DNA from: Gliomastix tumulicola
Lineage: Eukaryota > Ascomycota > Sordariomycetes > Hypocreales > Bionectriaceae
DNA length: 64,000 nt
Assembly (NCBI GenBank): GCA_001599755.1
Contig: BCHX01000008.1
Span: 1,736,001 to 1,800,000 of the forward strand
Direction: 5' to 3'
In this document: piece after piece, positions 57,395-64,000 of the stretch
How positions within the stretch are numbered: position 1 is the stretch's first letter
Layout of the letters: each line of letters opens with the position of its first letter
Notes under the pieces: generated by a model
What the model saw: only the letters and a program-made list of their open reading frames with translations
Told to the model about the DNA's origin: nothing
Databases searched by the model: none
Made by a program: the position numbers and the translations under genes

Positions 57395-59233
57395 CTAGAT
57401 CAGTGCCTGTCCCATGAACATGCTCCTCTTGACCTCAGCCACCACATCCTTCCTGTCATCGTTACCCGCAAGGACAATACCACGACCTCGTCGGCCCATG
57501 CGTCCAGCGCGGCCGAGCCGGTGAATAAAGTCGATCGTCGTGTGCGGCACATCGTAGAGGATGACGTGCCGCACGGCCAGCGTGTCAATACCACGGGACG
57601 CAAGATCCGTCACAACCAGCGCCCTGACGTTATCCAGCTTCCTTCTCCGTCCAGGATTCGTTGGTACTGGGATCTTCAGCGGTTCGGAGGTGGTAAACGT
57701 CTCTAGCACCTCCCCGTGCCGCTTCTCGGGCGTGTCTCTGTGCAGCGCGTCGGCCTGGATGCCCTGGTTTCGGAGATACTCCGCGACCTCTTCCGTCTTC
57801 TCTCGCTCGTTGACGAAGACGATGACACGGCGGACATCGATCTCGCCTTTGACGGGACCCTCGTGGGCCGACGCCTCGCGACCGATGCTGTAGAGAGCGT
57901 CGGCGCAGGCTAGGTTCTTGTTGTTGCGGTAGGGGTCCCTGGACACATCGATAACACCAAGCTGGACGCGTCTGGGAATGGCGTGGAGGTTGGGCGTTGT
58001 GATGCGGTGCATCTTGGGGTAGTTCGTCGCCAGGTAGTTGTTCAGCTTCCTGGGGATAGTCGCGGAGCAGCAGATGAGCTGCTCAACAGACGGCATCGCG
58101 CGCTCGACGATGCTTGTCGTGACCGGGGCAAAACTCCTATCTAGCAGCGAGTCTGCCTCGTCGATGATGAGGTGCGACACCCGCGAGAGAATGTTAGGAT
58201 CCGAGTCGGCGATAGACGCCAGCAAGTGAGGCGTAGTGACGACGAGATCCAGACCCTTGGGTCCGTAGAGGTTCCGCTGGATCTGCTGCGGCGTCAGATC
58301 GGAAGAGAGCATCTCCGTCTTGAACTTGACAACATGAGACAGCGTCTTGGACACGCGCATCACCTGCTGTGCCAGCTCGGCCGTCGGAACCAGGATGACC
58401 ACCTTGGGTCGCGCCATCGTAGGGTGAGGTTCGTCGAGGGGCTTCCCCTTGAACCCGCCGGCCTTCTGACGCGCAATCTCCACGTCCCTTCGCTCGTTCC
58501 AAGCCTTGATGTCCGGATCAGCGGCCTCTGCGATCTTCAGGGCGTTGATGGCGGGCAGCAAGTATGCCAACGTCTTGCCAGACCCAGTCTCAGCAGCCAG
58601 GAGGAACGACTGCTTCTCCTTGCCCTCGGTCTTGGGCTGATTAGAGACCTCGGCTTCCTCAGGAGCAGTCTGGCCCAGCAGCTGCGGAAGGGCAAGCTTC
58701 TGGATCGGCGTAGGCTTGACATCCACCAGCCCCTTGAACACCTCCTCGTTCAAGGCCGTCTTGACACTCGGTAGCAGGTCAAAGCTATCAAACGTCTCGT
58801 ACAGCGCCATTCGCTCCTTCAGCGTCATCCTCTTCCCGTATGAAACCGACGCCAGAGCACGTTGCATCTTCAGCGCCTTCCGCTCGTCCCTGGGACCACC
58901 GCTCTTCTTGCCCTTCGACTCCTGCGCTGCGGTGGCAGCACGTGCTCGCCCGGCGGCGCGACGAGCCGGATCGACGTTGGCAACCCTCCTATTCATGCCG
59001 GCAAAGGGCCCATCGACTTGGTGCCGCGATTTCGAATCTCTTCCTCCGGCCGGGGGACGGTAGACCTGGTCCGCGAGGACCATTCGTGACGGTCGGGATT
59101 TGGACTGCTGCTTGCGCAGAGACACGAAGCGCTGGCCTAGCCATGCTTGTGACGGGGCGGCGGGCGTCGATCTTCTGCCCAGAGTCAGGAGACACGATGT
59201 GCAGACTGACGGCGTCGTTAATCGCCGCATCAT
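57395..59233 (-). CDS. MRH4: Mitochondrial DEAD-box RNA helicase MRH4
   Basis: A single exon of 612 residues. Mrh4 acts in assembly of the large mitochondrial ribosomal subunit. The first 50 residues are rich in Arg, Ser and Thr with almost no acids, a mitochondrial presequence. Helicase motifs are in order: a Q-motif-like PTPIQKLALPQLL near 175, AAETGSGKT (motif I) near 213, PTAELA (Ia), DEAD at about 357-360 (motif II), SAT (III), then the C-terminal RecA lobe with VIVFVNEREKTEEV, VVTDLASRGID (V) and HRLGRAGRMGR (VI). Extra charged insertions between motifs I and Ia are typical of MRH4 and set it apart from nuclear DEAD-box proteins. A second ATG lies directly after the first (MM), so the start differs by at most one residue. 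Confidence 0.92.
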   Translation of the reverse strand: MMRRLTTPSVCTSCLLTLGRRSTPAAPSQAWLGQRFVSLRKQQSKSRPSRMVLADQVYRPPAGGRDSKSRHQVDGPFAGMNRRVANVDPARRAAGRARAATAAQESKGKKSGGPRDERKALKMQRALASVSYGKRMTLKERMALYETFDSFDLLPSVKTALNEEVFKGLVDVKPTPIQKLALPQLLGQTAPEEAEVSNQPKTEGKEKQSFLLAAETGSGKTLAYLLPAINALKIAEAADPDIKAWNERRDVEIARQKAGGFKGKPLDEPHPTMARPKVVILVPTAELAQQVMRVSKTLSHVVKFKTEMLSSDLTPQQIQRNLYGPKGLDLVVTTPHLLASIADSDPNILSRVSHLIIDEADSLLDRSFAPVTTSIVERAMPSVEQLICCSATIPRKLNNYLATNYPKMHRITTPNLHAIPRRVQLGVIDVSRDPYRNNKNLACADALYSIGREASAHEGPVKGEIDVRRVIVFVNEREKTEEVAEYLRNQGIQADALHRDTPEKRHGEVLETFTTSEPLKIPVPTNPGRRRKLDNVRALVVTDLASRGIDTLAVRHVILYDVPHTTIDFIHRLGRAGRMGRRGRGIVLAGNDDRKDVVAEVKRSMFMGQALI

Positions 59234-59577
59234 GGTTCTGTCGGGAGTTCGATAATATGTGGGAGATGGTGAGCGTTGCTAAGGAGTGACGGCAGCCTTC
59301 TTTTTTTTTCTTAGATCCAAATCTGCAATCGGTATTCGGATTTTTCTCCACCGACCTACTTATCATTCGCACTGTAAAGACACGCATTCCCAGTCTGTGA
59401 AGTACAGTGCCTCCACTACAGATTACTGTAGTGCTTCGGTGATAGAATCTACACCTTAATCCTGACTATCCTTCCACTCAGCACCGTGTTTTAACTAGTA
59501 TTTCCTCCCACCTCAATCATCTCATCCACCCAGGCTTGATCAAGCCGTTCACACTGGACAACCAATCGCCAAATACT
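59234..59577. other. Short intergenic region, MRH4 promoter
   Basis: 344 bp between tandem minus-strand genes, containing the MRH4 promoter and the 3' UTR of the CBM48 gene. A TTTTTTTTT tract lies at 59300-59308. Confidence 0.55.
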
Positions 59578-61284
59578 TTACTTGCCGGCGCTGTTCCACC
59601 ACAGAATACCGGCGACAAGCGTCACAAAGCCGAGCGCGGACAGTCTGCTCGTACTCGCGTTAGCACTCCGACCGGCGTGGATGTTCATTATCGACGATGG
59701 GCACAACATACTTACCCGGCATGCTCAGGTCTGAAGTGACCTCCTTCTGAGCTCGATGCCTCGGAGCTACCGGCGTTTGCGTTTCCTAATCTTGCCGCGA
59801 GGCGCTCCCGAAGTAGTAGACGTTGTCTTTTGAAGATATTTTCACTTGGTTGATGGCTATGCCCAGCAGAGTGGACATCTGCAGCCTGTGAACCATGCTC
59901 TAGAGAAGAGCTCATACCCTCACCCTATGCTATCTCGTGGCTTGGCCCAAGGACTCGTTGACGGTCCCCCTGTGGGTCGTCCCCGAAATCAAAGGTAAAG
60001 ACGCGTCCATCCAGAATGCACGTGTGCTCGGCCTGGTCTCCCTTCTTCGTCATGGGCCCGTCTCCGTCACTCGGAGGAGTATGAATGCCAGGCGGGGAGT
60101 GGCCACGGCCCGGCTTCAGCAAAGACGACCCAGGCGTCCTAGGACTCATCGGGTCGCCCGCTTTGGGCTCTTCCGCAATCGAGGTGAGTGAGACGGTGGA
60201 TTTCGTCTTCCCGAAGCTACTGTAGGAAGGCCGGTTGTCCCGCATTCTATACGCAGTAGGCGTCGTGGGACTCAAGGATCCGGTGGAAACTGCACTATCG
60301 TCCCCTGAGTCGACGCTTGATCTCCGGAATTCTATGCTAGAGAAGGCCGGTGCATCGTCAACCGGGATCTGGTCGGCCGGCAGACTGGACTGGATCTTGC
60401 GAAGGGAGTCGATGACAGATGTCTTGTCAGAAGGGAACTTCTCAATACTGGGATCGTTCACGTCCATCTGGTCGACGTTGTAGTCTTTCGACAGCTTTCT
60501 CGACTGCCGCCGATGCTCGAGCTCAAGAGCGTCTGCATTGTCCATGCGGTCGTCGGCCATGAACTCGTATGCTCCGAAACACTCGTGCGCAAACAGCGGG
60601 GTCTTCATCGGATCGGCCTCTTTCTTTTCCCACGTGTACTCAGGTTCCGGAGCCTCCTCTGGAACGCGGCGAGTGTCCATTACAGGGTCATTCTGACAAC
60701 AGATCAGCGAGCTGCCCATTCGTGATCTAGAGGCGAAGAACTTACCTGGTTCGGTGCAGACTGGGTAATGACAAGACCCGAGCGTGAGATAGATGGTGGG
60801 CGCATGCAGCCGTGGTCCCTCAATCCGAGCTCGTTGAGTACCTTCCCAGCAGAAGGACGACGATCAGCCTCGCACGAGCCCGGGATGGGAATGGTGATGA
60901 TGTTGTTCTCGTTCCCATCGCAGTCGGTCACTGCACAGAGTCAGACGGAACGAGCAAAACGGAAACCAAGGATTTGGGTCAAGTGTCCATACCAATCGGT
61001 TTCTCCTCGTCATACACCCACCAATTGCCGTCGCCGATCCTGAACTTGATTTCGTACACGCGTCCGGCCACGCCCCTCACCTCGCGCGAGAAGAGATATT
61101 CTCCGCTGGGGGTTATCGAGTGCTGCATCTCCTGCGGTTCCCAGGGAGGGTCGGAGAAGGAGCCCCCTAGGTAAACAGGAGGCTCTACTCTATCCTTGCG
61201 ATACGTGACGGTCAAGGGGACGTCTGAGGGGGGATCTGAGGGGGCGTCTGAGGGAGAGTCTGAGGGGGCGTCTGAAGAAGCCAT
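59578..61284 (-). CDS. AMPK-type CBM48 protein with probable C-terminal membrane anchor
   Basis: Proposed minus-strand exons 61284-60993, 60930-60746, 60692-59963, 59899-59716 and 59644-59578 give 485 residues. An SDAPSD-type repeat opens the protein; then an AMPK glycogen-binding (CBM48-like) domain at about 24-105: VYLGGSFSDPPWEP, SREVRGVAGRVYEIKFRIGD, WVYDEEKP. A long Ser/Pro/Asp linker follows (rich in SPTTPT and PRTPG). The first three exons are secure and by themselves end at an in-frame TAG (59927-59925). A 63-nt intron (59962-59900; donor GTCAAC, acceptor CTAG) would remove that TAG and join the next frame, which ends in a hydrophobic segment GFVTLVAGILWW before the stop. If that intron is not real, the protein stops at 403 residues with no anchor. 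No kinase-binding C-terminal domain of AMPK beta is present, so it is not the core beta subunit. Confidence 0.7.
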
Positions 61285-62141
61285 GTTTGAGCGGGGAGTA
61301 TGAGCAGATACTAGGCAAAGTATTGACAGAGGGGTAGAGAGGGGAAGCTTGAAGGTAAGAGTTGGGGTCTGGAGTCAACTAAGGCCACCTGACGGCTTGG
61401 ATGGGAAGACCAAGTCTGTGTGATATAAGTCTACTATACCATGTACTCGGCTCGGGCGCGTAGAGCGGATCGTGAGGAGGAAGAGGAGAAATATTAGGGG
61501 GCTGAAGAGGGGAGAGTGATGGTTCGGGGGGAATATGGCGTGAGAATGGGATGGAAGGAGGCGCATTCCGTGGAGTCGACTTAGGCATTGTCATGGAAGG
61601 TTCCAACTTGGTAGTAGCAGCAACTGAGGCCTGGAGCTTAAAATTCTGGTGACGACTCTGGGAAGTCAATTGTGTTGGAGCTAGAGCCAACCGCTTCCCA
61701 GTTTAGGCTGTCCGGGAGAGTCATTCTTACGTCGATGCACCGGTCTAGATGCGTAGACACAGATAGTTGGCAAGAGCTAGACATTCATGGTGTCACACAG
61801 CGTTCCAGAAGAGGCTTTGGTGTTGATGAAGCTGTGATGTTGAGCCTGATAATTTGTTGGTTGCTACAGCCTTATCCAACGACACTGCATGGTCTTGTAT
61901 ACAAACAGACTCGCTGTAGAAAGCTTGAATCTTGACAGTACACGGGATCCAATTGGTGCATCTTTCGCTGACGATCGGAGGTTTCCTAGCGGAAGCGAAC
62001 CTCCACTGACGACCCCACCAACCACCGCCAGCTTAACCACCAGCCAAACCATCACCAGCAACCTCAGTGACGCTGCTCCGAGCTCACTGCCAGCGCTACT
62101 TTACCTTGCCGACCAGAGCAGCTCCCCGGAGCAAAGCCAGC
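61285..62141. other. Divergent intergenic region, CBM48 gene and IWR1
   Basis: 857 bp. A 103-codon minus-strand frame at 61379-61690 (separate entry) lies in it. The 100 bp before IWR1 are rich in CCA and CAG triplets. No clear TATA box. Confidence 0.5.
61379..61690 (-). CDS. Doubtful small protein, 103 residues
   Basis: An intact frame starting MALAPTQLTSQSRH with an internal Met-rich segment (MTMPKSTPRN) and a Pro-rich middle, ending QAVRWP. It ends 95 bp before the CBM48 start on the same strand, so it could equally be part of that gene's 5' UTR. No domain, signal or membrane segment is seen and codon use is not strongly biased. Confidence 0.25.
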   Translation of the reverse strand: MALAPTQLTSQSRHQNFKLQASVAATTKLEPSMTMPKSTPRNAPPSIPFSRHIPPEPSLSPLQPPNISPLPPHDPLYAPEPSTWYSRLISHRLGLPIQAVRWP

Positions 62142-63646
62142 ATGTCCATACCGCCCCAGCTCATCCGCGTAAAACGGAAAAGAGCCGATGACGAATCCCC
62201 CGTCGCTTTCCTCCGTACGTCACACCCAACCCTGATCTAACCCCCCCCCTTTTCGTATCGTACCTCTACTCACCTGCCTCCCTTTTTGCAGAGTTTGAAG
62301 ATGACGGCCCGAAGCGTCACCGTACCGGAACGCACTGGGTCTACCAGCGCCGCGAGACCCGTGACGCCGCCGCCGCACGGCTGAAGGACCCGACCGCCCT
62401 CGCCAGCGCCGTGTCGAAGAGGGACATCAAGCCCGTCATACACGTGTCCAAACCCGAGGGCGAGTCTGCCGGTGCAAGCACAGCTTCTTCCCGGAATGCT
62501 GCTGCTGGTTCTTCTTCTGCAGGCACCGCGACGCCGCCCAGGGCCACCAAGACGCTGTCGCCGCGACCCAGCCTCCAGAAGCTGCGCCAGGAACGCCGAA
62601 GATTCCACCTCTCCCGGTCGGCCCTCTCGACAACTACGAGCACAAGCAGCGATGTGCCCCCTACGGGCGTGGCTAAGAGACGGAGCACATCCCCCGCCGT
62701 CTTCGTCGAGCGAGGCCGCAAGAAACTCATCCGCAAGGCCCTGCAGAACGCCACGCAGCAGGCGCAGGAGAAGGCACCCTCCCCGGAGCCACGCACCCAG
62801 GCCGTCGCCCCTGCGCCGCCGCCGCCGGCCCCCGAAGGAACCAAGGAAGTCTTCAAGCGACCGGGAACCAAGAGGGTGAAGCCCCGGTCGGAGGATGCGC
62901 CGGCACAGCGCGCCCCGCTCCCGGCGTCGTCTGCGAAGCCGCACACTGAGGACCTGGACAAGATCGCCGCTGAGATGAACCAATGGGTCCTCGACGAGAT
63001 CGGCGCGAACCTGGAGCAGATGGAGGCGGAGAAGAAGAAGACGCAGACGACGACGCCTCGCTTCAGGCCCAAGGCCCCGCCGCAGCGCTTCGCGGAGAGA
63101 CAGCCGGAAACTCTGCAGCCGCCTGTGACGGACGCGGCGATGAGCGATGTGACGGACGAGGAGGGCGATGACGATGATGGGGACTGGGTGATTGACGAGT
63201 ATGTCCGGGTGCCAGCTAAGAGCATGGCCGTGGACATATCACCCGCAGAAGTTGGTGTGTTAGTCCTGGATGGCGAGGAGGACGACATCCAATTCTTTGG
63301 CGACGACTACGACGAGGATGACGAGTATCTAGAAGACGACGAGGACGAAAATGGTAAGCGGTGGCCCTCACCAGCTCTCTCTCTCTCTCTGCCGCCCTCC
63401 AACTAACAATGCGCCGTAGCCGAGAACCACTACACGGCGGATTACCCAGAGGACGAGGTCGACTCAGACGACGAGTTCAACCGCCACGCCTACTACTACA
63501 GGAACGCCAATGCGTCCGACGAAGAGGAGTTTGATAACAACTACTACCACTCGGACAGTGACGACATGGTCCTCAACGGCGACAACGACGACGCAGCAAC
63601 AATGGCCCGCATCAAGGCCTACATGCAGCGATACGGTGAACGCTGA
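62142..63646 (+). CDS. IWR1: IWR1-type RNA polymerase II nuclear import factor
   Basis: Exons 62142-62214, 62292-63353 and 63420-63646 give 453 residues. Iwr1 binds between the two large polymerase II subunits and carries the assembled enzyme into the nucleus. The start MSIPPQLIRVKRKR has the basic motif expected at the N-terminus, which serves as the nuclear localisation signal. The middle is low-complexity and highly charged. The diagnostic Iwr1 domain spans the second intron: DEDEN then AENHYTADYPEDEVDSDDEF, followed by a Tyr-rich segment. The acidic region before it (DDYDEDDEYLEDDEDEN) is also typical. Introns are GTACGT...CAG and GTAAGC...TAG. Confidence 0.9.
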
Positions 63647-63761
63647 GCGCACAGTCACATACAACCACACACATACACACACACACACCGGACCTTCCTG
63701 TCCTTCCCCCGACTCATCTCTCCCTCCATCACGCTTGAGAAACCGAGTCACGCAAAGTCCG
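63647..63761. other. Intergenic, IWR1 3' end
   Basis: 115 bp. Includes an interrupted (CA)n run at 63666-63688. Confidence 0.6.
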
Positions 63762-63918
63762 TCATGTGCCCTCCGTTCCCCCCTTGGAGCGGTCGGACTT
63801 GTTGGCTGCAGCCGAGGCCAACGCTTGGATCACCTGTCCTGCGACTCCCGGACCTCCGCTGCCCACACCATCAGGTCGGAGTGACAACTGACTCCCCTCG
63901 TGTTGGCGCGTGCGGCAT
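63762..63918 (-). CDS. Possible 3'-terminal exon of a minus-strand gene
   Basis: Beginning just after a CAG acceptor at 63921-63919, an open frame of 51 residues (reading from the second base) ends in the stop at 63764-63762. It contains GVAGQVIQALASAAANKSD, an Ala-rich segment with protein-like composition, and ends KGGTEGT. It runs off toward the window edge on the minus strand, so the rest of the gene would lie beyond 64000. No family is recognised. It could also be chance. Confidence 0.35.
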
Positions 63919-64000
63919 CTGTTGGTCCTCTCTATTCGAGTCCTGGGGTGGGTGTCCCACTCAGGCATTGACCGCTTGGGCGACCCTCTATTCAATAACG

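Noticed and set aside
59712..59915. Separate 67-codon gene after the CBM48 stop
   Set aside because: It is in the same frame and starts 10 bp after the stop, leaving no room for its own promoter except within the upstream coding exon; treated instead as the C-terminal part of the CBM48 gene, with the doubt stated.
62270..63288. Long minus-strand frames across IWR1
   Set aside because: Shadows of a Ser/Arg/Ala-biased coding exon; the plus-strand frame has the Iwr1 domain and proper splice sites.
1..64000. tRNA, 5S rRNA, TPP riboswitch, CRISPR or transposon ends
   Set aside because: Scanned by eye for B-box-like GGTTCRANNCC, riboswitch cores, terminal inverted repeats and regularly spaced repeats; none was convincing. 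A covariance or tRNAscan run would be decisive.

Overview
The window is nuclear DNA of a filamentous ascomycete (Pezizomycotina; gene content and intron style fit a Sordariomycete; the species cannot be told). Evidence: gene-dense GC-rich DNA, monocistronic genes on both strands, short GT-AG introns (mostly 50-100 nt) with CTRAY branch points, and proteins whose closest recognisable families are fungal (Zn2Cys6 regulator, HET-domain protein, RCO1, CLA4, ATP23, MRH4). All exon junctions are deduced by joining reading frames across GT...AG boundaries by eye; frames were checked arithmetically, but no transcript or homology search was available.

Layout. 1-2773: 3' part of sorting nexin SNX41, then mRNA capping guanylyltransferase CEG1. 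3428-6182: a Thr/Ser-rich membrane or wall protein with an internal repeat, divergent from a 56-codon small gene. 6231-13389: an accessory-looking block with a Zn2Cys6 regulator, a divergently transcribed MDR reductase, a short-chain dehydrogenase and a HET-domain protein. 14238-31249: PDS5 (cohesion), ATP23 (mitochondrial metalloprotease), PRO1 (glutamate 5-kinase), GRS1 (glycyl-tRNA synthetase with two in-frame starts) and the PAK kinase CLA4. 34244-44087: a PUF+RRM RNA-binding protein behind a 3-kb leader region, and the two-PHD protein RCO1 (Rpd3S). 45677-54822: CDB4/EBP1-like protein, SNF5, Aurora kinase and TIP41. 55218-63646: a disordered nuclear protein with a KEN-box-like motif, MRH4 helicase, a CBM48 protein with a probable C-terminal membrane anchor, and IWR1. 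The last bases may hold the 3' exon of a minus-strand gene.

Most genes are conserved housekeeping or regulatory genes placed together by chance: chromatin and chromosome segregation (PDS5, RCO1, SNF5, Aurora), RNA (CEG1, PUF, MRH4, IWR1), signalling (CLA4, TIP41) and mitochondria (ATP23, MRH4, mitochondrial GRS1 form). The only stretch that looks like a functional neighbourhood is 6.2-13.4 kb, where a regulator shares a TATA-bearing divergent promoter with a reductase and a second oxidoreductase lies next to it; no polyketide or peptide synthase is present. I found no rRNA, tRNA, CRISPR array, transposon or clear repeat family. No wholly new system is evident. The best leads are unusual gene structures: a start codon split by an intron, an intron that would skip an in-frame stop, a dual-start synthetase, a small gene, and a cluster of AAG splice acceptors confined to the accessory block.
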